DNA from: Numida meleagris
Lineage: Eukaryota > Chordata > Aves > Galliformes > Numididae
DNA: 64,000 nt
Assembly (NCBI RefSeq): GCF_002078875.1
Contig: NC_034411.1
Location: 34,242,260 to 34,306,259, forward strand
Reading direction: 5' to 3'
Part shown: positions 46,601 through 60,100 of the stretch, piece by piece
Layout of the letters: every line of letters starts with the position of its first letter
How positions within the stretch are numbered: position 1 is the stretch's first letter
Translations under genes and position numbers: made by a program
Notes under the pieces: model-generated
What the model saw: only the letters and a program-made list of their open reading frames with translations
Told to the model about the DNA's origin: nothing
Databases searched by the model: none

Positions 46601-49600
46601 CAGTTCATATATAAAAAAATAACTGCAAGAAAGTATTGTTTTCTGTTAGGTTTTCTGTGTATCCATTTCTTATATTTACTTCATTTACAGCATAACTTTT
46701 CAGAATGTAAAGCCAAGGGAGACTATTACACCAACTGGTCTCACTTTTACGTAGCAAGCCCTTAATTTATCAATTATCCTTTATTGTGTTCCTTAGTTTG
46801 TATTTGACAGAAGGATTGCTTTGAGTAAGACACCTAAACTCAGTATGAAAGTGTTTGAGGAGATGAAAAACCTGTCTGATAATTTGTTCCCAGCTCCTCA
46901 ACTTTCCTGTAAAAAAAATATACATAATTTAGAAATCTGAGTGGAGCTGGTTTTGCCACACAGCTCATTCTTGTGTTCTAGCAAGAGTTTGAGAGCCTAC
47001 AAGAACTTAGGCTACAGAGAGTAAAAAATGTAAGTGATTTGAATGCTAATGGTGTTTTAGAATTCTAAGACATCTCACTATAGGCATTTTTAACTTTTTA
47101 CCTTGTTGCATTTTTGTGATCTGAGTTGAGAGAATGAAATAATAATTCTGCTAGGAGCAAGTATCTTGGCTTTTTTGTGTGTATGTTTTTGTTTTGTATT
47201 GTTATCATTGGAGTATCTTAACAGGAATCAAGACTCGTTGCTTTAAAGACATGTGCATCTAATAACAAGGGTGTCATGCGTTCTGATTTCAGTACTCATA
47301 TGTAGTCTCCTACAGATCAGAAGCAGTGCACAGCTGCAGATACTGGTGCACATGAAGGGTCCTACAGTATCAGCTGCATACGTTTTACATGATTTCCTTC
47401 TGATATGGATCTTAAGCTGCCAAGAGTGGCATGGGAGAAGCAGAACTGAAAAAGAAGGGAGTAATGTTTTCATTAAAACTGCCTCCCTTGCATTTTCTAA
47501 CTGACAGTAAGCATTCCAACTTTGAGAGCTTTCAGTTGGCATTGTATTCAAAAATATTTCAAAGTAGGGAGAAAAAGATAAATGCAATAGTGGGGAGGAA
47601 AGGACTGTGGCACCACTGGACTTCATTCAGATTTGCAGCCAAGGCTGTGTAGGGGGAAGTGATGACAGCTGCAGACTGATATGCGTGTTAGAGCAAGTTT
47701 CCCACATGTGCTCCCATCCATATCACAGTTTAGGGTGCTTCGTAACAGTGGCTTAGGCTCCAGCCATTAGGGAGGCAAGGCCAACCACAGAGTTCAGATC
47801 TGGATCCAAACTTCTTGATGTTTGGGAGTAGTTATTCCTCTGGTTTGCAGTTCTTCTCATCTTAACTATACACAAAAGTAAGTAGCAAACAAAGATTATT
47901 TTCATATTGCAGCTGCAACAGTGCAAGCCTCTTAGTAGTTTTGATTAACCAGGGAATTACATAAGCTCGTTTTTTTAAACAATTCTGTTGTTATTGTTGT
48001 TTTTAAAACAATTTTCCTTTATTATATGCCAAATGCTTGCTCATTTGTATCACATTTCAGCCTCGAAAAAGCCTGAAATCAGGTTTTGAGTAAGCACCTC
48101 TTGTACCTCCACATTAGATCTTGAGTTTTAGGGAGCACCTGGTTATCTGCAGGAGAGAATGAGCTCCTGTCCTACTCTAAACCCATCTCTTAAAGCCTAG
48201 CTAATGAGCAGAGACTGTCCAGGAGCCACTGTGCTGGCAGTGGTGGGGCAGCCACCGGCCCTTCTCACAAAGCCATGTTCTGTTGTGGGCTGAGATGGCT
48301 ACATTGAGGAGCAGCATGTTGTGGGCATCAGTGCCCTCTTTCTGCCTGGAAGAGCTGATTTCTACCTTATTTCTGGAAACACTGCTGCTATCAGCAGAAG
48401 CCTCTTTCACTTGTCTTCCTGACTTGACTGAATGAATTTGGCAGAAGGTGCTGGAGATTGCTTATTTTATTTGAACTTGAGGAAATGGCTTTGGTTGCAG
48501 GAGTTGGTGTGGCCGCTGCCTATAGTCTTCTCTCTTTCCTCTTGCTCTTCTGTTAAGGTAGAAGCTACTCGGTTCTTAGAGGTGCTAGGGATGCTCTGTT
48601 TCTTGTAAAAGAGACCCACTTTTACCAGAGCTTCACTACCTGAATCCTAGAAAAAAATTCCACTCCAGACTGGAGTTTTGCCTGATTTGAGATACCAAGC
48701 ATGTCTAACCATGGACCATCAGATAAATTTTAACAAGGTCAGATCATACCTGACCGCTTCAGAGGACAGTGGGTGAGAGAGGGGCTGAATTCGTATTCAA
48801 GCTTTTCAGTACTTTATCCCAACACAGCCTACCCATCCCAGCTGTGCTCCATGTCTCACCTGCATAAAATGGCATTTTGGATCCAAACCGAGATCTTGTT
48901 TTAGTAAATGGTGTTCATTAAGGCTGAGAGAAGTCCATATAAGAACAGCTGGAGATACAAATGTCTTGAAAGCTGGATTCTATTGCTGAGGCCATTGAGC
49001 CAGAAATGATATATAACAGCAGATACACATATTGGCAGTTTGATAAGAAAAGTCTTTTAAGTCCTTTTGTCTTTATTTGCAAAAATGAGGAAACCTATTA
49101 GAGAAGCATTTCTAGTCCTCAGGTTTACCAGGTGGACATAATCATTCAGTGTTGTTTTTTTTTCTATCTAGTTCTTCAAAATAATAAAATAACTGAAGAA
49201 GATGAAGAAGATAAGGGATAAGGTTAAAGAGGATGGAAATGTCCATTGCTTTTCATTTCATTCCATTTGGCTCACTGATAAAACTCCAATGATTTATTTA
49301 AACTATCTTGTAGTTATTGATCAGACTGAAATTTGCATTTAAATTATAGCTACAGTTATTCATTAAATGTTACGTAGAGCAGATTTTAAAGATATAGTTT
49401 ACTTTGCTCTTATTTTTGTAATAAAATCTAGTCGCCTTTCTTTGTGAAAAAAAAAATCAGGTATGTCTGTGTAAATGGTGTATGTTTTCTAATTTAAGGA
49501 TAATACTGTCTCATGTCCCCTCATGTTCTGGTGGTTAGGTCACGCTGAACAGACATTCAGGCAAGCTCAAGTCTGACAGTAGCTAGCTGCTTGCAAGAAG

Positions 49601-51364
49601 TGGTTCATGGGTTAAATTTTTTTTAAGAGAGCATCATCTTTTGAATGTAGAACTATTTTTGTTTTCTTCTCATCATTCAGGAAGATCGTGCTCCTCCTAA
49701 TCGTACTAACTTCTAGCTTTGGATTAACATAGCTCATTCCAGTACAGACTGTTCACCTTAAGATGCAGATGGAATCAAAACGATCCTATCTTATGACTGC
49801 TGCTGCATATGATATGATTTAGTTAAGGAGTGATCTGATTTGAAATTGGTCATTAACATTAGCTAGCAATTGACTTTGTTTGCTTCAAAAACTTAAAGCC
49901 TATAGCTATGGTAAGCAATAACTAATTTCATGAGGATTTACTGCTGTTAAAAAGTATAATCAATTTCTAATAGCAATATTTAATTTTTTTAAAGGCTGTA
50001 GGTTGGTTGAGTGCACTCAGATTACTTTACAATGGATATTTTACTGACATGAATAATTCTCTGCCAGTCAATTCACTTTTGAGCTCTCAGATTTAGCACT
50101 TCAATTATGCATTCATCGTTTGTTTTATTAATTGTTTGGTTATATTTGACTATGCTGAACTATACATGCATGCATAATATATGACATATTATTCATGAAA
50201 TTGGCCAATGTGACAGGCTCTGGTTACTCATGAGTAATACAGTATCTGTCACATAATAAAATAGAGTAAAACTACTTTATGTAAGCTTGTTCTAAGTTCT
50301 TAAACATAATTATCTGAACTATTGAAATGAAATAAGTGTTTAAATTACTCTAATGCGTAATGCAGTAATTTGAGGAAAGAAATTCATATGCATCAGGTAG
50401 AATCCTCCTAAATACATTTATGACAAGAACAAATGAGATAAATAGAGATAATCTTTATTTAATCCCAAAAACTGAAGCTGGCTGAGACTGTCATGCCAAT
50501 CCTTGATCTCACTAATTAGCAGTTCATTCTTTCTGGGCCAAATTACCTACTGCTGTAAATGTATATGGCTTTATTACCTTCAGTAAAACTGAATTGAATT
50601 ACACCAGCATAGAATTTAGTTTGTGAAGAAGGAATTACTGCTGCAGTGTGGAGCTGAAGTTTATGCAGGTGGATAACATCTAGCTTTTTTCATATTTGTT
50701 CCTGTGTGCATTTTCTGAAGTTAGAAGCTGTCAACTGTATGCCCCATTAGATTAAGCCTGTTTACACTTTTTGTTTCATAGGAAAAAAACGTAATCGTGT
50801 AATGTCTTTTCATCTCACTTCTAGCTTTGCTTAAAAGCAGAGTACTGAGGATTTGCATATAGAGCAATCAAGAAAAAGCATTGCTTTTCCATGAAGAGTT
50901 GCATCAGTTAATTTCAGGAGGTTATCAGCCAGCTGGTCACAGGCTAGGAATAGCCAGGTCATGAGTGCGTAGTGAGTGCTGATTTTCCTTGCTTTGTGGG
51001 CAAGATTTGGGGTGCTCACTGGCTCATTTGTCTCTGTAGCATAGGTACGCTCTGGAGAGTCACTCTAGCTTCATTAAAACAAGGCAAACAAAATAGTATT
51101 TTCCTGTGTTTCTGAAAGGGAACTAGAGAATTGTACCTGTTCCCTTGTAAATCTTAAAATTTTATCCAGAGATGAAAGCACTATTAAAAATAGATCGTTT
51201 GTGGGGTAGATTCTGCATCAGAGAAGTATTCAAACAAGTTTTCTTTATGTGATTTTAGTTTTGGTTCCCCTTTTGGATTACTGTGTTTAAAGGCAAACTG
51301 ATAACCGTGAAAATGAAGTTTAGCCCTGCAGTAAACTGTGATGGCTGAAATCTATGTGCATTCA

Positions 51365-51901
51365 TGTCATGGTTTTATGATTTTCGGTTATTGGTACTCC
51401 ACATCATAACATCATGTAGTGAATGTACCTGGTTCTCAGAAGAGAAGGACTACTACAGTCCCCACGGTACTTTGCTCCTCTGTTACCATTTTCCAGCCGG
51501 AGGGAAAAGATAAAAGCTCGCAGTATAAAAACTTGCAGATCACGAGACCTCGTTCCCTTTTTCCGCCGTCTCTCGTCTTGGCAGCACCTCGCTCTCCAGC
51601 CGTCTTATCGTCGGTAGTAGAGTAAGGCCTACCTTGATTTTGGGACATTCTCTCTCTCTGTATTGGATTTATCAGCTTAAATTGTAATTATTGTGTGTTG
51701 TACTATAGTGTGTTGTTTTGCATTCCGATATTTTATTTAGTAAATTAGTTTGTTTCTCCTCAGATTGTTGCTGCTGTTCTTTGCTCTCAGGGCCATCTCC
51801 CTACCCTTTTCTTCCTTTTCCCCTTTTCCCGGGACGTGGGCCCTTGGGTCCCCTGTCCCCTTTGTCACGGAATTGGGCCTAACGCCTGTAAACCGTTGAC
51901 A
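51365..51901 (+). mobile_element. solo LTR of an avian endogenous retrovirus (copy 2)
   Basis: It starts TGTCATGG and ends GTTGACA over 537 bp and is flanked by a perfect 5-bp duplication ATTCA (51360-51364 and 51902-51906). It aligns along its whole length with the LTR at 7449-7972. Differences are mostly transitions, plus a short CTTTTCCC-type length change near the 3' end. No internal retroviral sequence adjoins, so it is a solo LTR. The different target duplication shows that it was an insertion separate from copy 1, not the other end of one provirus. Confidence 0.93.
51524..51531 (+). promoter_or_regulatory. TATA box of solo LTR copy 2
   Basis: TATAAAAA at the position that corresponds to TATAAAAG in copy 1. 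Surrounding CpG-containing sequence is retained. Promoter activity is inferred only from position. Confidence 0.55.
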
Positions 51902-51906
51902 ATTCA

Positions 51907-54900
51907 TTAATATTGGAAGTTAATTTTGGAAAGCTTCAGACATAGTAATACATCTTCAAATGCTTCTAATATATGCTGTTACTTTTGTTCCATTATTTTC
52001 TGGTAGTGAAAATTGATTTCATTTATTACAAATGCAAACTACTGATTGTGTAGTTCATTTCCTAGCGTGTAAAACTGCAGTTCAGTTGCCACATCTGTTT
52101 TTGCCACTCTGGTGCAATACAGAAAGAAATCTGATTTCCTCAAATATTTCTTACAAAGGGAATTTTGAGATACTCTAATGGAATGAATTCAGTGGCTTTT
52201 TATAGTCTTTATTATACTCCCCATTCCAGAATCACGTGGAATAATAGTAATTTTTTCTAGACAGTAGGTTACACTTGTAGAGCAGTGAACCACAATTTAG
52301 TGGGAAATGCTATACGTAACAATTAATTGCAAAGATAAATAGGGTTGTCTCCATTGACTCCATTAGTGTTGTGCATTTTGAGAGTTCGAGCAGTCAGCAG
52401 TCCAAGGAATCAGTCGCACCAATGATGTATAATTTGAGTTAAATTCATTTTATTAGATAAATGATTTAGCTGGCATATGTGCTCTGTTTTTTCACTATGT
52501 GATATCAGCATATCAGTTCCATTGACATATGTATACCCTCGAGTTCCTTCAGTATCTTGAGTTTTCTGACGCAGGCATGAATGTGGTCATGGCAGGTTTT
52601 ATTTTAAAGAGTGCATTGTTGCATTAGTCATGAAGAGACACAGCAATATAGCATCTATTATTTTACAGAGAAATATGTATGAATGAAATATGCTGTTAGC
52701 ATCGAATAAGAAAGCATCACTATAGCAATTTTTATGTATGAGGACTATGAGAGGGGTCTGTCTTTCTGCAACACCTTGAATAATAATCCTGAAAACTGCC
52801 AAATTCCTAGTAGAAATGCGTTTCCCGGAGTGCTAAATATAGTCTTCTGAGATGGAAGGATTAAATCTGCTTTCAAAGAATATTTGTATTAGGGCTGTTA
52901 AAAGATTTACTTTCCATTCACTACCGGCATTTCTACTCTCACGTTTTTCATCTGTTTACCTACAGCCTCACCAAAAGGCCTCATTGTGTGCCCTCTTCCT
53001 TCACGCCAATGTGCTGGCTAACAGAAAACCCAACGTGAACATTACTGCATTGATTTTCTCTCAGGCCTGAAAGCCACGAAATTTCCATGATGAATATAAA
53101 TCAATATTTGTGGTAGAGCAGAAGGTGATCTGCATAACTGCTGATGAAAGAGCGAACACTGAAAGTTTCATTCAACAATCTTTGTTATGTGTAAATACTT
53201 ATCTTCAGAGAATTTCCACTGTACTGTGCATCCTCAAGTTTTTAGTGTGATAGTGGAAGAATTTCTTCAGCTCTGACCCTTTGAAAAGATTTTAGAAAAG
53301 GTAAATTAAAAAGGAGTAGAACCTGCCCCACGTGCCCTGCTTACTTACTGCTTGTTGGAGAGGAGATGCAAAGAAGGCCGTTAAATCATTCCTTGAAGAT
53401 TGACAGAGTTGTGTACATAGTGATGATGCTGAGCTATTTGCAGGCTAGAAAATCGCAATCCTAGCTTATCTGGTCTCCTCTCTGATAACGGGAGGCCCCA
53501 TTCACTGTTATTTCCTTTTCACTTTCCTCACGTGGGTTTCTTTTCAGTCTCCTTTTTGCCAATCCTCTATAAAGAGATTGGAAAACAACAATGGTGAGCT
53601 TTGAAATTGTCACTAATACAATATTAAACAATATGTTGAAGGCGTATCATATTTTGCATGTATAGAAGTAAGCAATTGTTACACAAGTGATAGAGAATGA
53701 ATGTGAGATAAACTAGTTCTAGGTATTATAGATGTGATTCACAGTTAAAGCTTCAGCTAAGAGTTCCCTAGCAGTTTCTTTCTTCCTGTGCCCTTTTTCA
53801 GAAATAAAGACTCTATTCCTGTGAATTTGGTGTATAGTCCTTTTGATGCTTAACGGAATGTGTACCGATATTGCAAACTCTGGTTTTCAAAATGGAAGGA
53901 CCTCAGAGAGTGGTTATATCTCACATTTTTTTGGCTACTTGTGCAAATTCTCGGTGGAAAACTGACCTGCCACACACATGGCATAATGTATGTTAGAAAT
54001 GGTTTTGCAATACTGTGCTTTGCTCACTGTTACTGACTGGTTTCTATCAACAAATCCTCCTTTTAAAAGGTTCATGTGTTTATATTTTAAGCACATAAGT
54101 GGCTCAGTTAGAACAAGGTTCTTTATGGGCTTGGAGCTGGGCTTACTGGAATTAAATATCGGTTATGTATGTCTTTAAAGTTAGTTGAAAAATGTATTAC
54201 AGCTAAGCTAGCTACACTTTACAGATACATGTGTTTTTAATGTATGTATTTAAGGAGCATGGAGTAGCAAATGGACTAATCTGACTGTCGCAAGCTGTAT
54301 TTTGACCTGGTTAAGTATGTGAAATGTCTGTAATCACAAGGATAAGCTTTGGCAGTTTGTGCATGAAAAAGTGTCCAATCTTAAACAGCCATCAGTATTG
54401 TAACATTTTGTATAGATTCAGCATTTCAGTATTTAGATGCATAGTTTTAAATGTAAAGACATTAATAAGGAGGAGATAATCACAGCTGTCCTGTCTGCAG
54501 CATGAACTGTATATCTAGATCAAGCTGATGTAGATGTCTTTCCTTATGGGGCTAAGTATCAAAGAAAAATTTTGTTTTTTTGTTGCTCGCTGATAGAAAT
54601 GGAAATTTTGTGCAAGCAGGATGCATTATTACTGAAGTCAGACTGCATATATTTTTGGTGAGAATTATGAGTGAGAAATGTAGAAGGTGAATCCTTGCAT
54701 GCTAATGCTGCATCTAATTATGTGAATTATTAAATATGCGAATTACATTTTACTGTAGGTAGTGATTTCTTTTTAATGCTAAGGATTCTTCTCTGATAGC
54801 TCTTGTACTTTTGTAATTTGTGTGAGAGTTGTAGCAACTAGTGCAGCAGTCTTAATGGCAGACTAACGTTTGAGCTCATGCAAGATTGCTGCACAAGTCA

Positions 54901-56591
54901 GAGTGTCCTAGGAATGAGTAACTTGCCCAGGATGGAAATGAGGTTTATGCAAGTCCCACCCATCCACACCAGCAGTTTGACCATGAAGCCTTCTTAAGTT
55001 TCATTGCTTTTTCATTACTCTGTTGTTTTATTTTTTTATTTTTTGAAAAACGGCAAGGGCAGGTGGCTGGGTAGTTTCCAATCAAGAAAGAATGCTAATG
55101 AATTATACAGAACTTCTGACATCCATTAAGCAGCACTATGACATGTTAAAACAGCCTGTCAAAGCCAGCATCTCCTATAAATCACATTTCAAGGGGCAAA
55201 AATATCCACCTGACATAGCTAAGGTCTGTGCAATAATTGGTGTTTGAAGGTGACATGATTTGCAGCATCTTATAAAGTAGTACCCTTTCATGATATATAA
55301 TTACTTTTTTACCACAAAAACTAAGATTATTTAATCTTCTATTCCTGCTGCCCAGCCAAGTCAGTGGTGTGCACTTCTCTTTTTTCCTGAAAACCCTCTT
55401 GTTTTTTCACAAGAAGAAAATCCATTTCAGGGATGGTGTTTGAAAAGTCATTGGCAACATGCCAAAAATATTGAAATTATCTCATCAAGACTCCATATGT
55501 GTGCATGTCCATGCAATGTCTGATCTCACTTAGCAAGAAATTGACTTAATATTTTTTAAAATGCTGACTGCTCCTGCATACTTATCTTAGTAGCTGTATA
55601 GAGGACTTGGAGCCTACAAATACCATCGACAGAAATACTTCTGAAACTGATGAGTTATATCTTTACAAATAATTGTACGATTTGTAGATGTAACATATGG
55701 AATTGCATTCTGCTTCTTCACTAGACAGTGATATGTACTCAGCAACGTTAAATCAAGCAGGTAGGGTGATTTTCTGATGTAAAGTAGGGAGTGTTTGTTT
55801 CACAATTTATCCTCAGGCATTTGGTTAAGGAATTATTCATCATTTTCAGTTTTCAAAGGAACATAGCTATAAATTTTCTTCTGCAATTTGACCTGATTAA
55901 CGGATTTAGGTACAGAAAAGTTTGTCTTTTCAAAGAGGTCAAGTCATCCAAGAGTTATTTTTGTGTTGCAGGTGAAATGAGCAGGAAGGAAGTGTCAGCA
56001 CTCTGAGGAAATGTTCAGCCATCTTAGAATTTTCTACATTTTCTGTTACATAACTGTATAAGAGATCTGTGCAGCTCTAAGAGATAAAGTTTGACTTCAT
56101 AGCAACAAGATAGGTTAAATCCCTAGCTGGTATAAATTATCCTTGTGTTACTCAATCAGTAGAGTTGTGTAATTGCTGTACAGCAGCAGACAAGCTGGGT
56201 GAAAGTGAGCGCACAATAGAAAAAGGAAGCTTATGTGCATGCATGTATAACTTATTGTGTGTATTAATAGTAATTATCAGTAATATAATCCCAATGGCTT
56301 CAGGGAACGCATTAATAAGTATAATAAATAATTTAAAATGTAATATAAATTTAAAAAAGAAAAACAAAAAAGGGATTGAAATAAGGAAGTAAGGCCACAG
56401 TAGTGTTTAGCTGCCATTGGAAGCATTTGTACTTTATGTATGACCCATTCTGTAATTTAATTCAGACTTTGGTGTGGGTTAGTTTGAGGCCTAATTTCTT
56501 TAGGGCTGAATTGCACTCCTTGTTCATTTTGATCTACTGTCAAAATGTTTTGGATTCTTTGAGAACTGTATTTTTTTTTTTTAGCTCCTCA
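51907..56591. other. unique AT-rich DNA, no gene seen
   Basis: No exon, RNA gene or named transposon. AT-rich blocks that look evolutionarily constrained by composition lie at about 54640-54780 and 55070-55270. An 11-base T run lies directly before the CR1 copy at 56592. Confidence 0.5.
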
Positions 56592-57029
56592 AACTGCCTC
56601 AGGAGTGGTGTGGTGAGCAGGACTAGGGAAGTCATCCTGACCCTGTACTCAGCGTTGGTGAGGCCCCACCTCAACTACCGTGTTCAGTTTTGGGCACCTC
56701 AGTACAGAAAGGACATTGAGGTGCTGGAGCAGGTCCAAAGAAGGGCAACAAGGCTTGTGAAGGGCTTGGAGAATGTGCCCTATGAGGAGAGACTAAAGGA
56801 ACTGGGGCTGTTTAGCCTGGGGAAGAGGAGGCTGAGGGGAGACCTTATTGCTCTCTTCAAATACCTGAAAAGTGATTGCAGTGAGAGCGGGGCTGGTCTC
56901 TTCTCACTGGTGACAGGACAAGGTGAAATGGCCTCAAGCTGCGCCAGGGGATGTTTAGGTTGGATATCAGGAAAAACTTCTTTACAGAAAGGGTTTTTAA
57001 GCACTGGAACGGGCTCCCCAGGGAGGTGA
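56592..57029 (+). pseudogene. CR1 ORF2 C-terminal remnant
   Basis: An open frame of 208 codons runs from 56403, but only the part after about 56592 is CR1. The first 60 or so residues translate flanking AT-rich DNA. The CR1 part reads [19 protein letters not shown], then [18 protein letters not shown] and [20 protein letters not shown], the conserved ORF2 C-terminus. Catalytic reverse-transcriptase motifs and the endonuclease are missing. The open frame is a property of the young, little-mutated CR1 sequence and not evidence of a host gene. Confidence 0.85.
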
Positions 57030-57178
57030 TTGAGTCACCATACCTGAATGTGTTTAAAAACTGTTTGGATGTGGTGCTTGGGGACATGATCTAGTGGTGG
57101 GTCGTTAGGGTAGTATGGTTAGGTTGTGGTTGGACTTGATGATCTTTAAGGTCTTTTCCAACCTGAACAATTCTATGA
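56592..57178 (+). mobile_element. CR1 LINE, 5'-truncated, 3' end kept
   Basis: The copy covers the ORF2 C-terminal region and 3' UTR: CAGGAGTGGTGTGGTGAGC, the GAGGCCCCACCTCAACTACC block, GAGGTGCTGGAGCAGGTCC, the GGAAGAGGAGGCTGAGGGGA block, and finally GATGATCTTTAAGGTC and one octamer ATTCTATG. It is the same subfamily as the inverted fragment at 6172-6563, with a very high match in the shared part, and shows what that fragment has lost at its 3' end. Confidence 0.93.
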
Positions 57179-60100
57179 AAACAGGATACCGAAGCCATGC
57201 TAGGGACACAAAGACATCAGCTTTGTTGGGAGTTCCTTCTGCTGCAAGTTCTATCACTTTCAAACAGTGACAAGCTTATTGTAAAATAGGTTTGTGCAGA
57301 GGATATTGCTCACAAAAATCTGGCTTTTGTAAAGGCTTTGAGAAAGCATTAAAATCAAAGGGAAAAGGAACTTTTGTCACTTCTGCTTGTTTTTCAGTGT
57401 GTCCTATAGGATTTGTCTTGATTCAGTTATCTTTGTTCTTCCTAAGAACAAGTTGGGAAATTTTGAGAATATGGTGTGCAAGCAAAACCAGGCCGCTCCT
57501 ACCTCCTCTCCTGTGGCTCCATCCTTGAAGCACTTACAAGAAACATGTCTTGGCAGCATGTACATTGAGTTGACTCATCAAATGATGTGATCCAGCAGAG
57601 AAAGATATCGTTAACCGGGTGAAAGTAACTTATACCTAGCAAGCTATTCCCTGCAGTCTTCATCATTGCCCTACCTTTTGGACTGATGCACATGTTGATT
57701 AACTAGAGAGAGCTGATGTGAGGTGGAGTATGCTAGAAGAAGAGGAGATTGGTAGAGTTGCAATAATAAAGAACAGGACACAAGAAAAAATGTGTGAATG
57801 CATACATCATGAGTTAATGGCAATAAATCTGTGCAATGAGCTCCATGTGTTTAAAGATGATGAAAAATACTTCAAATGTTTTTCAGTTTCCCTGTAGAGT
57901 TATGCTTTTCTTGTGTCAGATCTTGACCTACAGTTCTATAAACGTTGCATTAACTAATATTAATTTCTCCTTTTTTTTGAGGAAGAGGGACAAAATAACA
58001 AGAAATGCTGAATTTAGGTTCAAAGCCAGTCCCTTCGCCTTTGTTCTGAAAGTTTAGTCTCTTATGGGAAAGAGTTTCCTGCTGATATTATTGAGTACAT
58101 AAGTCAATGATAAATCACCCACTGAATTAAATGGAGCCACAGTTTCATCACAGGATATCAAAACAGATCTTTATGTTTGTGCTCATTTGCTTTCTGTTGT
58201 AACTGAAATTGAAAGCTTAAGAACTGCTTGGTATCCTGTAATATTTCTAGATTATTCTGAGGTGTGGATTAATGATTACAATTTGTCATGTACTTTAACA
58301 GGAAGAGACTAAGCTGTTTACCCCCTTTCTGGAATATTTTGAATTGTGTCCTTGGTCTTTTCTGAAATTAATTTTCTCTACCAGAGGTCAGTATTTCCTA
58401 CTTTAGGTGAGCTTGGTTTGACCAATGTTTTTTCTGCTTTGTTCCTCACTGAGCTTAGAGATAATGCTTGTGTTTATACAAACAGCACATAAGATGCATG
58501 TGTGACTGAAAATAGTATGGTGGCTGTTGTTTTCAGCATTCATGAGCTGTGGTGGTGGAAATTCAGAACAATGTAATTCACTCACACTCAGGGAAAGAGC
58601 AAGCAGCATATATCATTTGAGAGCTAATATCCGAGTGAAAGAATGTTTTTATGCAACAGGCTGGGCTGCACAGGTGTTTAGATCCAGCTGACATCTACAA
58701 TATATGCTAGGCAGGTATTTCTTTTCAGGAAAGAGAAACAAGTGTTTTACGAGATCCTATTTATGTTCTGTCTCAGGTTTGTGAGAATCCTACAAGCCCC
58801 TTCCTGTCAACCAAGGTCGTTGAGTAAGCATCCTTGACCCACCCTGTGCATGTATAACGTAAAGCAGTCTTTGTAATGTATCTCCATGTAGCTCATATGT
58901 GTGCATTGCACCTGTAAATGTGCCCAGGTGGACTGGAGCCATGTAACTGTCATAGTACATACTCCACTATAGCCCGTAAAGCCTTATCTGGCCACGCCTA
59001 GCTGGCCAGCATCACAGTTCAGCTGCTTTGACTGCTTCTGGAATTGAATTGAATGTTAATTTTTGAAGTTAATCTGACTTGCTTAGATGCACCTGCGTGA
59101 ACTGCAATCCAATTACTTTGTCAATACACCATGAAAGGAGCTGACGGCAGATATGTTAGGCAACAGTTCCAGTAAGTCTGCCTCCTTGCTTGCTTGGAGC
59201 AGTCTTGGAAAACATTTAACTCAAAATCTCTATCCAGAAACACCATGTTTTGGTCACAGATCCAGATGAAATACTGAAGGTCACTAAAGAGCATCCTCAG
59301 TGTTGCCACAACGATACAATCTATTATTGAAATTGGGATTCTGGTCGAGTTTTCCATTTTAGGAACAAAGATTACAACTCACTGTTAGAATGTATTAATA
59401 TTAGTGTTGCTTAGCTAACTGTGTACTTCGACAATGATAGCTGATAATATGATAAATAATACTATGATAAAACTATTAGCAAATTCTACAGATTCAGTAT
59501 TATTGCTATAAATGCAGAACTAGGTACCGTCAAAGATAAGGATGATTCTCTGAAGGTATATTCTATCTTATCAGAACATTTCCTACATGAAGAAATAACG
59601 GAAACAATAAAGGAATAAAAGCAACATTAAGCTGTACAAATATGTGAGATGCAGACAAAGCAACACATTACAAGGAAGGGTCCCAGTTAAATAAGACATA
59701 ATTATGACTGTTTGGTCCCCTCAGAGTTCATTAACAAACACTTGGGAGCTCTGATTAGGGCCTGTATCTCTGTTTTTCCAGTGCCATAACTGAAAGAATT
59801 AATGGCAAAAATGTGAAAAGTTTGACTAAGTCCTTGGTATTAATTTTCGAAGTATGTTCTTAGCTTTAAACTAACTAAGGTTAAACTCTGAAAAACTGCT
59901 GCACAGGTTCACTCTGATGATCCTAACAGTTGAAAATTTTCTCTTTTATGTTGTTTGGAGACCGTTTAACAGTACAGATCCCATCTGAGAATAACAAAAT
60001 GCTTGCTTAATTTGCTAAAAAATAGTCTTTACTTTTTCCCTCCACTGTGTATCAGTTGTTCTGATGAAAGGCAATAGCTTTATTTAAAAATTTTGCCTCA

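Larger units (their letters stand above)
42264..51364. other. unique DNA, no gene seen
   Basis: It begins with a GC-richer section to about 42560 with open frames on both strands and no domain. Further along are a 20-base A run at 43380-43399, a 10-bp tandem repeat at 43611-43640, an A run at about 44519-44532, and a long AT-rich block at about 49840-50660 with many homeodomain-core-like motifs. The frames at 44326-44643 and 47243-47626 have no recognisable domain. Confidence 0.5.

Noticed and set aside
56403..57029. 208-codon forward frame as a novel host protein
   Set aside because: About two thirds is CR1 ORF2 C-terminus; the first part is translated flanking DNA.
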